In this document: positions 38,849 to 50,116 of the stretch, piece by piece
Position numbering within the stretch: the first letter of the stretch is position 1
Layout: every line of letters begins with the position of its first letter
Source: Terebella lapidaria
Lineage: Eukaryota; Annelida; Polychaeta; Terebellida; Terebellidae
Length of the DNA: 64,000 nucleotides
Assembly: GCA_949152475.1 (NCBI GenBank)
Contig: OX424560.1
Coordinates: forward strand, 20,213,106 to 20,277,105
Direction of reading: 5' to 3'
The notes under the pieces: generated by a model
What the model was told of the DNA's origin: nothing
The model's input: only the letters and a program-made list of their open reading frames with translations
The model's database searches: none
Made by a program: the position numbers and the translations under genes

Positions 38849-38882
38849 ATCACTTCTAATATGGTAGAATATTAGAAGTGAT
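38849..38882. repeat. 14-bp palindrome at the Tc1/LINE junction
   Basis: ATCACTTCTAATAT, 6-base spacer GGTAGA, ATATTAGAAGTGAT. The right arm is the first sequence of the LINE remnant and the left arm lies just upstream of the Tc1 transposase start. Confidence 0.85.
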
Positions 38883-40490
38883 CAAATCGATGTATAGCAA
38901 ATTGAAATCATGTGTGCATTCATGTGAAGGTCTGACTAGTTACTTTGATTGTGTCGTTGGCACCAGACAAGGCTGTATGCTTTCGCCATTTTTATTTACT
39001 ATGTATGTAAATGAACTGGTTGACATGTTAAATGAGGCTGGATGTAGAGGTGTACAAATTTCAAACACAGATATCAAAGTTTTGATGTACGCAGATGATA
39101 TGGTGCTATGTTCTGATACAGTCGGTGATCTTCAGAGACAGCTGAATGTGCTTGAAAAATATTGTAATCTTTGGGGAATGCAGGTAAATCTTAAAAAATA
39201 AAAAATCATTGTTTTTAGGAGAGGGGGATCTGAAAAGCATTCTGAAAAATGGTTTTATAAAAATGAGTGTATTGAGGTGGTCTCAAGCTACAAGTACCAA
39301 GTACTTGGGTGTTATGTTTGGAAACACACTTAAGTGGAACTCAGCAATATCAGGAATAGTGAAACAGAGTTGCAAAGCGTTAGCATGTTTATACAAATTA
39401 GATGAAAGTTGTGGCGGTATGCCACTAAAAATAGCCTTTGAATTATTCGACAAGACAATTTTACCAGTCATATGTTATGGATGTGAAGTGGGGGGTTCAT
39501 GCCATACCAGAAACTAGAACAAATACATACAAATTTTTGTAAGAGGATACTGGGGGTCTCCTCAAGTACCGCAAATATTGCAGTTCTTGGTGACTGTGGT
39601 CGATATCCATTATACACAAAATATTTTGTCCGGTGTGTTAAGTTTTGGGTCACCATTGTATGTATGGAGAGTAGCAGATTGACAAAACAATGTTACGACT
39701 TGAGTAAGCAATTAGACGAAGCTGGTCGAACAACATGGTGTACTAATATCAAAAAATTATTGTATAGGTATGGTTTTGCATAATCTTGGATAAATCAGGG
39801 CGTAGGAAATGTAGATGTGTTTCTGAGATTGTTCAAACAAAGAGTACATGATTGTTATTTACAAGATTGGTATACTGAGTTGGAATATAACAGTAAATTA
39901 GAATTATACAAGTCTGTCAAAGATACTATTGAAATTGAACCTTATTTGTCAGTGTTACATAACAAAAAAACATAGGATTATAATGGCTAAATATAGATGT
40001 AGTAATCATGTGTTAGAAATTGAAAAAAGGAAGACATACTGTGTACTCAACAGACAAAGAAGATAGGATCTATAACTTTTGCTTTAGCACGTTAAATGTT
40101 GAAACAATTGAGGATGAGTTTCATTTTTGTATGAAATGTCCGCTATATGATGATTTGCGAGATTATTATTTGGATAAATTTCTGCAAAGGTATAATAGTT
40201 GTAATCCAAATATTATGGATATACTGTTGAAATCTACTGATGAAGATGTTATTAGAAATTTAAATCTGTACTTGTATCATGCCTTTGCCTTGAGAAAGAT
40301 ATATACCTACTGATTGCTAATTCCATATTTAGAGTTTTAGACCACTGTATGCATACCATTTTGTATGTACTATGATGATACATTTATTTTTGTCCCAATG
40401 GGAAGCCTACTATATAATGTATATGTGAAATGCAGTATATGGGCTGAATAGCCTAAAATACTCAATAAACAATACAAAATACATAAAAAA
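38869..40490 (+). mobile_element. 5'-truncated LINE remnant (RT palm to 3' end)
   Basis: Begins inside the RT. First block 38878-39201: VVGTRQGCMLSPFLFTMYVNEL and MYADDMVLCSD (YADD at 71-74). It then continues in other frames: YLGVMFGNTLKW (39300), LPVICYGCEVGG (39455), ICKRILGV-type FCKRILGV (39535), and a C-terminal DEFHFCMKCPLYDDLRDYY (40110) resembling the Zn-binding tail of several LINE clades. At least four stops or frame changes. The 3' end is a small GGGCTGAATAGCC hairpin followed by an A-rich tail at about 40440-40490. The clade is not assigned. Confidence 0.85.
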
Positions 40491-40515
40491 ACACATTTTT
40501 GAGAGGCCTTTCCCC

Positions 40516-40592
40516 ACTGTAACTTTATGAGAAGAGACGATTTGTGATGGTTCATTCGAATGAGAATAATCAATCCAAAACTTTTTTTTACA
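40516..40592 (+). repeat. 77-bp direct repeat, left copy
   Basis: ACTGTAACTTTATGAGAAGA through to a T8 run. Identical to 41200-41276 except for about one base. It follows the LINE remnant's tail. Confidence 0.92.
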
Positions 40593-41199
40593 CGATTGCC
40601 GTATATAGATGTCATTCGATTGTTTAAAAATCGACATTGGCATTGGTTACTCTTGCAGAGTAATCACATTTTCAAACATAACATCGTGAAAAATGTCCGC
40701 ACTGTTGGACAATATTGCAGAAGATACGTGCTGCAATACTGCGACCACCTCTCAGAACAAGTATCCTGTCAAACAAATATCTGCATTGAGAACTTGAATC
40801 TGACATGTTGTATAAAACCAAGCACTACATTATGCACAGGAAATTGAAAGTTGTAAAAATAACACCACCACTGCGTGTGAATGAGAACCAAACACGAAGA
40901 CTCAGATTGAGTAACAAATGTGGATGATTTGAATATTGAAAACGCGCGAAAAGTGAGAAATATTTCAAAATTGATTTACACATACTTGTTTTCTTATATA
41001 CTTATTAATTTAAAAGGAAAACAATAAAACACTCATTCATACTAAATATACCAGTGAAAATTATATTTGTATACATTCTTATACATAAGACAGCAATGGA
41101 ACCATTTTACGCAAGACAACATATGTAGTTCATCGTTGTAGGCCATGTGATAGACTTTCACATGACTCAGTTGCAATATAAAATTACTACATGGAGCCG
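40593..41199. other. 607-bp segment between the 77-bp direct repeats
   Basis: No ORF or repeat that I recognise. Being enclosed by near-identical direct repeats, it could be an inserted sequence with an unusually long target duplication, or the spacer of a local tandem duplication. Confidence 0.4.
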
Positions 41200-41276
41200 A
41201 CTGTAACTTTATGAGAAGAGACGAATTGTGATGGTTCATTCGAATGAGAATAATCAATCCAAAACTTTTTTTTACA
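41200..41276 (+). repeat. 77-bp direct repeat, right copy
   Basis: See 40516-40592. Both copies end in a T8 run followed by ACA. Confidence 0.92.
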
Positions 41277-41339
41277 AATGCACAATGTCACACTGATGAT
41301 TGGTATTTGTTTTTTAATAATCCAATGAACTTCTGCCAG

Positions 41340-41512
41340 AATGTAAGTATCAATCTATTACCACCAATACAGTCAGATTTTGGTGATGCCAATAACAAAC
41401 GTAAAATACAACATTTTGCAATAGGAACAAAGCCCGACCAAATAGTATATCCAAAGACACACTGGCGTCATCAGGGGCAGACAGTGTGTTAAATGTAGTT
41501 GTATCTACTGTC
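41340..41512 (+). repeat. PLE-associated repeat R, copy 3a
   Basis: Starts AATGTAAGTATCAATC and includes ACACACTGGCGTCATCAGGG, but breaks off at TCTACTGT, where an inverted copy begins at once. Confidence 0.85.
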
Positions 41513-41774
41513 ATGTACTTGTCATATATCTATTCCATGAGGTTTGTTTTGGATTTCTAAATTACTTCCATGGGTTGTTGGGCAGTTGTATTCTAATTCC
41601 ACCAGGTGTACAAATGAAACAACTACATTTAACACATTGTCCGCCCCTGATGACGCCAGTGTGTCTTTTGATAAACTATTTGGTCGGGCTTTGTTTCTGA
41701 TGCAATTAACGTATTTCACGTTTGTTATTGGAATAATCAAAATTTGGCTGTACTGGTGGTAATATATTGATACC
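41513..41774 (-). repeat. PLE-associated repeat R, copy 3b (inverted)
   Basis: Inverted R reaching further into its distal part (TGTACTTGTCATATATCTAT) and ending at the GTAAGTAT-side boundary. With copy 3a it forms a tail-to-tail inverted pair, an arrangement known for Penelope-like elements. Confidence 0.85.
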
Positions 41775-41804
41775 TAGACAATACTAACTGTTTTTTCCAG
41801 TATG

Positions 41805-42060
41805 TGACGTGATATTTGCCCCGAGATTCCGAGTATTAGCCCGAGGGCAAATGCCCAGATCAAGGGCAAATATCGGGGCCCATGCTTGAAAAACCAGGTG
41901 ATGTGTTTATTATATACCATGAAAAGAAAAGCGTAAAGCACAACAGGACACGTGCATGTGTTGATATGGCAACGTTATTCGACGCACATGAGTGATCGAT
42001 AACAGCGGGCAGGATACCGGCCAGTATTTGCCCTGATATTTGCCTTCGTATTTGCCCACT
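41805..42060. repeat. Cluster of GGGCAAAT / ATTTGCCC motifs
   Basis: GATATTTGCCC (41811-41821) pairs perfectly with GGGCAAATATC (41864-41874). A small palindrome, GGGCAAATGCCC, lies at 41845. Three more TATTTGCCY motifs lie at about 42027-42055. It may be the arms of a short inverted-repeat element. Confidence 0.55.
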
Positions 42061-43329
42061 GAGCGTTGTTATCGTACAGGGAACAAACAATGTTTTGCGG
42101 ACGAATAACATCGTAGGTAAATAATAATTACATTTATACCACTGAGTCGGTGTCACTGTTGGTTGATGTATTATCCCGAGTGTAGAGCGAGCAGGAGTCA
42201 TTAAATTCTCACGAGGTTAAAGCCGTGTATATTGGCACGTCGTGACATGATCATGATGGGAATGATTTATGAGCTCTGCTCGGAATGCGTACAAGTCAAC
42301 AACTTCTCGGGGCAATCCCCTTTTATCAAATCATGCTCGAATCTTCATGTGAACATAGGGAAGGTCGTGAATTGAAACACTGCGATGTGAATAAGCAGGC
42401 TAATTGTGTGTATATACCATTGATGCGTTGAAAGATGTTACTCGATATTCAAGGTAATTGGACATTCCTCTAAGTGTTAAGGCCAGATACATAGATATTA
42501 TATCTCAATCACGAATGGTGATAATATATTCTGTCATTTGACTTATACAATAAACTTTGTGGAGGAAACCATAAATCAGTGAGTACAATTTTTATTGCAG
42601 TTCGATAGCATCAACTTGAGATATGACAGTTTGAGACATGACATTCAATTCCAACTCCATAGTATATTGAATGCTGTTTCAGCACTATGACAAAGAAAAT
42701 TAATGAATATGATATATGACGTTGAATCCCAATGTACAAATGATGATTCGTGAAAAGATGGCATGTAGTGTACGTCTCTTAAAAAATACTATTCAAAGTT
42801 CGCGTTGATCGAATATTAGGTCACATGATCTTTTCTTCAGGTAATCGTAGCAAATTCACTGTGACGTGATTATGTCAGTGATAACTCTTGGAGTGAATCT
42901 TTTTAAGATGCCATGTTGGATTGTTCATTTTTCTGGTGTGGGAAAATGGACATATTACGTGGTCGTTGTGACCATAAATAGGTTTAAATATGTCTAATCT
43001 CCGCGCGTATTCTAAGCTTAATCTCATTAGAATATACTACATAAGTCAGTTTTTCCCTCAGGTCGGAATGACAAACGATCCCCTGATCCAGGAATACAAA
43101 ATGGTATTAGGACCAGCGTACAATGCCTTTAAGTATTCAAAATATCTTCCCATAGTTAATGTCCCACGTTGGTCCATAATTTGCATTTGAACTGTGCAAA
43201 CCGGGAGTGTTACATCCATTGCAGGTGTTTGTCAACATTGAGCAATACCAGCAACATCTACACTATTTCCCTCCATGTTGACATCACTGATTCCTAAAAA
43301 CTAAAAGCAGGAAAGTTTTGAAACTGCCT
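42061..43329. other. Non-coding; short shared blocks
   Basis: Near 42135-42160 lies a reverse match to the distal end of R copy 1 (CACTGAGTCGGTGTCACTG). At 42262 lies a reverse copy of the block GAGCAGAGCTCATAAATCAT of 19337. At 42340-42490 lies a diverged module D on the plus strand. The rest is unrecognised. Confidence 0.45.
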
Positions 43330-43470
43330 CACATAAAAGATGCCAGCATTGATCCAGCTATTCCTGTTTGACAAACAGGGATTTTAGGTGAGGTCCAGTC
43401 TATTTTTGTGAGATAATCTGGGCTTTTATCTTGCTAGATATGACACTCGAGAAAAGCAATACTGGTATTT
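43330..43470 (-). repeat. F module, minus-strand copy
   Basis: The reverse complement shares GCTGGATCAATGCT, AAAATAGACTG and ATTATCTCAC with 14490-14640 and 20395-20510. Non-coding. Confidence 0.55.
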
Positions 43471-44478
43471 GTTTTGACAGGCATCGGGGTGGGGTGTGTG
43501 AGATATTGGCAAATGGAAATTGATCTACGAAAATCTCAAATGAAAAATGACCTGTCAAATCGAAAATAGGTCACAAGGCTGAACTATGATAAAAAAAATA
43601 CTTTTCATCATATTATATATATTTGAATTTATTCTACCATCTGTCTTCACTGGCCACCATTTGGTTTTACGTGGTATTCGGTTTTTGATCACTCTTGACA
43701 TTTTCATCACAGTAAATTTAATTTACATGAGCAAAAATTCAGCAATGAGTTTTCAATCAAATTTAGGGATAATTTCAGAGATATTTGTCAGGGTTTTCCA
43801 CAGTAATGATCTGTCACTGCATATGAGCCATACTGTTCCCAGCATCCTCTGTGCTAAAGCCAGCAGTCGACGCTGTCACTCTTGCCCTATAACATTAAAA
43901 TGTTTAATATTGTATCCTTACGCTACCAGTTTACGCAGGTTAGTCCGCGATATATAGACCATGATGTTATCAACTACTGATGCAAATACAATACGAGAAA
44001 AGCAAACTAGAAGTAGGAAAACTAGAGAAAAAAGCCAACATGACGAGAAAACCATATCGATTTTGCCGGTTCTTTGCACTGCGTAATCCTGTGAACCGTC
44101 TGCCACAACTCGGCAACACACGTGAGCTGTTTGTTTACCCCGAAAGTATCTCCCTAAATTTCCCAGAGTCCTATGCGTGTTGTAGCAGAGATGAGAATCG
44201 GCGTGAATCTCGAGCGATGAAGTGTGCATATGAGATAATGCTAACCATACTGCTGCTTCAACCAAAGAACTTGGATTCACGGTATTCCCCATAATCCATC
44301 ATAAAATGTCATGGTATTAGATTTTAAACCTACAAAACATTACTAATGTGGAGCTAAATGATCTTATCAAGTAGCATTGTGTTTTTTGTGCCATTTGCAG
44401 CATTTCTATAAAATGTTTGCGTTGTAATATAAACAATTCAATATACATGTACTGGTACCCCAAATACTAGACAAAGTA
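43471..44478. other. No recognisable gene
   Basis: ORFs of 104-124 codons (43586-43957, 43980-44294, 43918-44292 minus) overlap each other on both strands and show no domain, so I do not call them. Confidence 0.45.
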
Positions 44479-44522
44479 CGTCTTTCGGGAATACCTGCTG
44501 AGGACCGCAGGTCCGAAAGACG
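44479..44522. repeat. Two-stem hairpin
   Basis: CGTCTTTCGG pairs with CCGAAAGACG (10 bp). Inside it, CCTGC pairs with GCAGG. Total 44 bases. Confidence 0.85.
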
Positions 44523-44580
44523 AAGGACGAAGTGCCATGCATGATATGTGAATAAAATCTATTCGCCGATGCGAATGAAA

Positions 44581-44990
44581 TCTATTCGCCGTTTGAGAGC
44601 TCAAAACATGGTGAAAACTAACGAAAATTACAGCTAAACCTATCAAAATGGCTAGAAAAATCATGTATAAGTTGCTACCTGCACTAAAATCGCTGATTGA
44701 AACTGGCCTAGAATTACGCAACATGTTTTCCGTTTCGATTTGATTCCACACCGTATTTCTGTGTCACGGAGTTTATCGAGGAAATGGTGAAATCGCCATT
44801 GAATCGAAGCGAAAAACTTGCCGGATTTTGTCGGGTTAGTTCAAATGATTGAGGATGTTTGTAAAACACAATGAATCAACGATTTAAACACAAATAACAA
44901 CTTTGAAATGATTATGCTTGCCACTTTGGTAAGTTTAGCTGCAATTTCCGTTAGTTTTCACCAAATTTTGAGCCGTCAAACGGCAAATAG
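44581..44990. mobile_element. 410-bp foldback (MITE-like) element
   Basis: Arms of about 61 bases: CTATTCGCCGTTTGAGAGCT at 44582 against the reverse complement of 44930-44990 (CTATTTGCCGTTTGACGGCT), with GGTGAAAACTAACG shared further in. No ORF. Its right end abuts repeat R exactly at ATTAGTATAC. Confidence 0.75.
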
Positions 44991-45050
44991 ATTAGTATAC
45001 AACTGCCCAACAACCAATGCATATAATATAGAAATCCGAAACAAACAGCA
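44991..45050 (+). repeat. PLE-associated repeat R, fragment 4
   Basis: ATTAGTATACAACTGCCCAA and GAAATCCGAAACAAAC match the middle of R. The upstream part of R is missing, replaced by the foldback element. Confidence 0.8.
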
Positions 45051-45584
45051 TGTCAGTTGATTTGTGAATCTAGGCTCATATGATACAAACATGGTACCTC
45101 TCACAAAAGAATATTTGTTTACAAATGAAATACGAACATTCACGTGCAAATGATGAAGCAGAAAGACCTCACATAATTAATGAATGCTGTGTCAGTTTCC
45201 TAACTCATGTACCTCATGTAACTTTCTAATTCATCTGGGTTATTATTCTGATCTAAATGTAAATATCGAGATTTATGTGGCTGGTTTGAATTGTCCTAGT
45301 TTCATTTGATATAAATATCGGGATTAATATTCTGAGCTAATTGCCACGTTCCAGCGTGGTACTAACAAGAGGAATGCAATGCTCATTGATTACCAGGAAA
45401 TAAGGATAATGAGTAATTGAAGTCTTGTGAGGTTAATGTGAACCAATTGCAAAACCATGCCATGGCCATGATGTGGTCGACTTTTAAGGTTCTCTCAGAA
45501 GATCTTATGATTAACAAATATAAAAAGATACTATGTCAATTAGGTTGAGGTCCAGAACCGTCTATGTCATTATTCCGTGAACGA
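45051..45584. other. No recognisable feature
   Basis: AT-rich, short ORFs only, no repeat recognised. Confidence 0.45.
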
Positions 45585-45760
45585 CGCTCCTTGGCATGTG
45601 GCTTCGGGAAGTTTGACGCTTCCGAGGGATTGGAGTCAGGCAATACGCTATATAATCTTTTTTTCTGTCTTTGATGATCTAGAAACAACTGATATCATGC
45701 AAACAGGACATGACCTTTAACCAATACATGGATGGTCAATGAGGAGGTTGTCTATCATTA
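45585..45760 (-). repeat. B module, minus-strand copy (a)
   Basis: The reverse complement reads AGGTCATGTCCTGTTTGCAT, then GATATCAGTTG and AGATCATCAAAGACAG, matching 12890-12960 closely, and continues to CATGCCAAGGA as at 13010. Confidence 0.65.
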
Positions 45761-47394
45761 TATCCCACATGAAGATTGTGGTATTTTCCCTCTTGAACAT
45801 TTCCACGCTATCATAAAAGGAGATTCGTGATCATAGTATCACAAATGGAAGTGGCGAAGCAATCGTAGAGACAGATAACATCACAATATCTTGCCTTGCA
45901 ACAACAAATGGTTGCATATGTTGCTCAGATTATAACTGTGTAACATGGAATTCCCCCAATTCCATTAATGGTATGTAATCTAGGGACAAACGTAACCCTA
46001 TCAATGTACAATCACACATGCATGATACGTTCAAGGTTTTTTCTTAGGCATGTATTAGTTATTTGTTATTAGATTTTTGATACAAATCTTTTCCAGTCAG
46101 ATCGCAAATGAATTTGATCAAAAGTGATGTTATCATGAGAACATTGGTCGATACTAATCTCTTCCAGTCAAATCGTAAATGAACTAGATTTGAAAATAGG
46201 TCTTGAGTTTAGATTAAAATATATGTATTGAACACCTTATTTTCTTATAATCCACGTCGCATTTGGTAAAGGTAATGTCATTTTGTTACCAGATTACCCT
46301 AGTCCCCAACTTTTTTTCATCATTGTGCATTGTTCCCCTCTGGTACAGATGCCAGAGAGATTCAACAACGAGTTTTCGATTAAGGAAAGAGATATTCCTG
46401 GGTGTTTAATAGTATAGTATTTCAAATGAGCATGACAATTTCACATTGTCCGCAGTATTGATTTGTAAGCGTCGCCATCTATTATCTAGAGTATGCTCCA
46501 TATCACTTGTTTGCATGCAGTATAACGTTATCAGTATTGGCATATCATTTAGTGGATTTTGATCATATATGTAATTCATCATAAATTTGCATGCTGTGAA
46601 TATCAAACCTTTCAAAATACCCCGATGAAGAACTGAATGAACTTTGCACAGCCGCATTATGTTTTTTGTCATGGCCTGATTTTTCTAATCGTAGTTCTTG
46701 CATGGTATAAGGTTGCATTGTATTGAAAACAACCGCCAATGCGATAGCATGTCTCTTACATGTAAATACAAATCACCATACAATTAGATGGAGTAGATAT
46801 TTCATGTGTATGTATTGACAAGCATTTGGTAGATACATGATGAGACAGAATGACTTCGTGCAAAAAGCTGATGATGTCTTCTGATAACCCGTTGATTCAG
46901 ACAGAGCACGTGCAAATACATGTATTTGCTATCAACAAATCGAACAACACCAATTTAAATGCCCTTATATTAATATTCTAAACCAGTTATAGAATCGGTC
47001 CGCTGAAATATGATATGAAAATTTGAAGGAGAAGAACAACATGCTCACAGGTAAACAGAAAATATGATTTGAAAAATTACCTTGTGAAAATAATCGGAAT
47101 GGGTGGTTAAGGTGTTGCGAATGATTGATGAATTTGGCTCTGCAGATCTGGTAGTCAACAAATTTGAAAGAGTTTTCCTAGTGAATACCCCGTGTTAAGT
47201 CACCACGCAAACAGCGTGGAATCCGGATCCGAAACTTTGAGACAATGATGGCAGACTGATTTCCGTTATTATTCATTCTCAATTTCCATCTACGATGTGT
47301 CATTGCTATGCACCTAAGGGAGATCCCACGGCCTCATAAGGAATGTGTCTTGTGGTCAGTGACGTAAAAGCGTCACTTCGTAATTGATGAAGCA
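45761..47394. other. Non-coding; short direct repeat at 46078-46190
   Basis: Two copies, 71 bases apart, of a block with TCTTTTCCAGTCAGATCG / TCTCTTCCAGTCAAATCG. The segment AAAATAGGTCTTGAGTTTA (46194) recurs at 58302. Otherwise nothing recognised. Confidence 0.45.
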
Positions 47395-47620
47395 CTAACA
47401 GCTGATATCACACAATCGAGACGTGACCTTTAACCAACACACCGTTAGTCGCTGAGTGCAACATTTATTATCATGCCCCACAAGGGGATCAGATAACGCT
47501 TTACAGTCCATTTTATTCCTTGTTGTAATATTCCTAAACGCATAATGCACAACAATTTGTCTTCGATGATGTGTTATGTTTGCTTTTCGGCAAAATTCCA
47601 TTTCCTGTGATTACAGGTAG
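47395..47620 (-). repeat. B module, minus-strand copy (b)
   Basis: The reverse complement carries the B core (GTTGCACTCAGCGACTAAC) followed by AGGTCACGTCTCGATTG and GATATCAGCTG. It matches 9250-9540 and 58800-59000. The 68-codon ORF on the minus strand is part of the repeat and has no domain. Confidence 0.65.
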
Positions 47621-47890
47621 GTTGGGTTTGGTCTCGGCAATGTTACTTCCAGAACGCGAGAATAATCATGTCATTTTGGAGCCACCGGCCAGGTACGTAC
47701 ATACCACATAACCATTACGTAATAGCAATATACAACAATCATCAAAGGCAACACGCCAAAAAATGTACACTCTTATTAAAAGTGAAATTGATTGGTGTTC
47801 TAGCCATTTAGTCCCATCACATCAATGAACATGCACATGCCAAATGAACCATGGCAATTCATATTTTATTGAACTACAATTACATTGCAA
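47621..47890 (-). repeat. E module, minus-strand copy, distal part
   Basis: Reads, reversed, TGTAATTGTAGTT and ATTGCCATGGTTCATTTGGC, matching 8590-8690 of E copy 2. It is separated from its proximal part (50117-50480) by the inserted 2.22-kb transposon. Confidence 0.65.
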
Positions 47891-47906
47891 CACTGGGTGT
47901 AAACCT

Positions 47907-48183
47907 GATGTAGGTAACTAAGTTACCCACATCCCAAGATGGCCACGGGCAAGAACACTTCAAATCGCAATTGGTGATTATAGATGATTTACGAGGTTTT
48001 GTTTGAAGAACTGTGTATAATTACATAGTACTGATGATATTTCTTGGCACACAAGCGTCGTTGTTCATTTAATAAGCTGGAAATATGCGTTTAGAGCGAT
48101 TGTATTTTCCGAAGGGATGTAGGTAACGGTAACGACAGGATGTAGGTAACAGTACTCGGACAAAATTTAATGATGTAGGTAAC
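47907..48183 (+). repeat. GATGTAGGTAAC array, left arm
   Basis: 12-mer at 47907, inverted variant GTTACCCACATC at 47922, then 48116, 48139 and 48172. Spacing is irregular, as in subterminal transposase-binding repeats. Confidence 0.9.
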
Positions 48184-49804
48184 GGTTGTTGCACACATGC
48201 TTTGGCTGAAAACTAAAACACTGAAAATACACTAAAAAACTGAAACATTGAAAATCTGATGGAATTTTGATATGCTACCTCATAACCGCCAAACTAGGGA
48301 TATATTGACAAGAATATTGAATGCGGAATAGAAATGGTGATATGTCTCGCCCATAGTCGACTTCTGGTGAATCGACAGCGGACCGGCCCAGATCGTTTTC
48401 CCATTTCATTATGTAGAGATCTATAGATCAAATAGGCTCACTTTTTTGTTCACACACTAATCATTTCGAAAATTTAAACCTTGTTACACTCTTGCCAATA
48501 TTTCATCGAAATAGATCTACATGAATTATTGACAAAATAATCCCAACAAAAACACTGCTGTTTTCAAGTGTCACTGTTACATTGTGTAGTTTCTATTCAC
48601 TCCGCAGTATATCGCAAAAACGGTGCGAATATTAAACATATGAACCTGATAGTACGTAATTCATGCATCCATGTGTCCTTCAGTCAGAGGTGTGAGCGCC
48701 GTTGAGCTCAAATCATTCGAAATTATAGCTCGAGCACCAGCCCATGTAGCACACTGTCCTCTATCAATATAACTGACTGAATGAATGTCATATTTGATCC
48801 GTCGAAACATTCTGAATCTTCATTGAATTTCATTAAATTGTCCAAATTGTGAGTAGTATTAGTGGAGTACAGTGTTCTACATACAATTCTTTGATGGGGC
48901 TAACTTCAACGTGGGGTAGATTGCCAACGTTACATGTTTTGGAGATAAAAGTATAGAACATTGTAGGAAATTGCCGTTTGAGTCCCAGATGAAGAACATA
49001 CGTTATATGCCCAGTTATAATACGATGCCATTCATCGTCGTGGAAATGTCCGCAGAAAACGATGTAAACGAGTTAGAAAAATCATAGTATGCCTGTTCAT
49101 CCCAAATTGCATCCTATTATTTCACTTATTGACATGCAATCTTTTCAGAGTAAACTCCACCTGTGCAGATTAAAAATGTGTCAGACGGATATATGACATG
49201 CATTCAGTGGATGAGTAGTATAAGTACAGTGTGCACTGCTACATGGGCCAAAGAATTATGGTGCCCGCACAAGATTTTGTGCATTTGCTTGAATTTTGAG
49301 AGCAGCCTATTCGAGTTGAATACACCCCAAATGTCTTCTGGTCAAAAATTAAAACAATACTTCCATTCCCGGTGGGTGTACACATGACCAAACGGGGCAA
49401 TCTGATCAGATTCCCGAGATCCCGTTTTCGGCTTAAATTTGACAATGGACTAGATTGCCAACTTTTCCAAAATTTGGTAAATAATTGCCGCTTAACTCCC
49501 ATGTGAAATAAGCCAAATTATAGAATGAAACCATGCAGCATCGCAGAGATACATGTATCCCCAAAAACGGTGTAAATGGGTTAAAAATCCGAGTATAGGC
49601 TTACCTATACACATAGTTTTACTTGCATTACACTTGCAAAAACGTGTTGGATGCACTGTTAAATAACAAATGATTGTCTAATTATCTCAATTTCGACCTC
49701 TATCGCTGAAGTCGTCGAACCAGCTAATGTGAGAAGAAAGTAATCAGTAGTAAACCGGCGTGTATTGAATTTATCGCTCAATATTTCCACCTTGTGAATA
49801 ATCC

Positions 49805-50094
49805 GTTACCTACATCTTACCACACACGTTACCTACATCTGCTCGTTAGCGAACTTTTCCGTTACCTACATCCCTTCGAAAAAAAAACATCGCTCTAAAC
49901 GCACGTTTTCAGCTTAATAAATGAACAACGACGCTTGTATGTCGAGAACTATAACCAGCATTATGTAATTATACACAGTTCTTCAACCAAAGCCTCGTAA
50001 ATAATCTGTAATCGCCAACAGAAATTTGAAGCGCTCTGTCCCGTGGCCATCTTGGGATGTAGGTAACTTAGTTACCTACATAGTTACCTACATC
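49805..50094 (-). repeat. GATGTAGGTAAC array, right arm
   Basis: GTTACCTACATC at 49805, 49828, 49861 and 50083, a one-base variant at 50071, and the opposite orientation at 50056. One unit more than the left arm. Confidence 0.9.
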
Positions 50095-50116
50095 AGGTTT
50101 ACACCCAGTGTTGCAA

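Larger units (their letters stand above)
47891..50110. mobile_element. 2.22-kb inverted-repeat DNA transposon with 12-mer arrays
   Basis: The termini are CACTGGGTGTAAACCTGATG and its reverse complement. Flanking TTGCAA on both sides (47885-47890, 50111-50116) is a probable 6-bp target duplication. The long arms (about 47891-48190 and 49800-50110) are inverted copies, sharing for example CTGTGTATAATTACATAGTA-type and GTCGTTGTTCATTTAATAAG-type blocks. Each arm holds repeats of GATGTAGGTAAC. The 1.6-kb interior has no transposase; it holds a 170-base motif twice (48900-49090, 49440-49600). It lies within E (minus), whose paralog at about 8588 shows the empty site. Superfamily unassigned: the ends resemble CACTA, but a 6-bp duplication does not fit. 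Confidence 0.85.

Noticed and set aside
43586-44294. ORFs of 104-124 codons as host genes
   Set aside because: They overlap on opposite strands, have biased AT-driven residues and no recognised motif.
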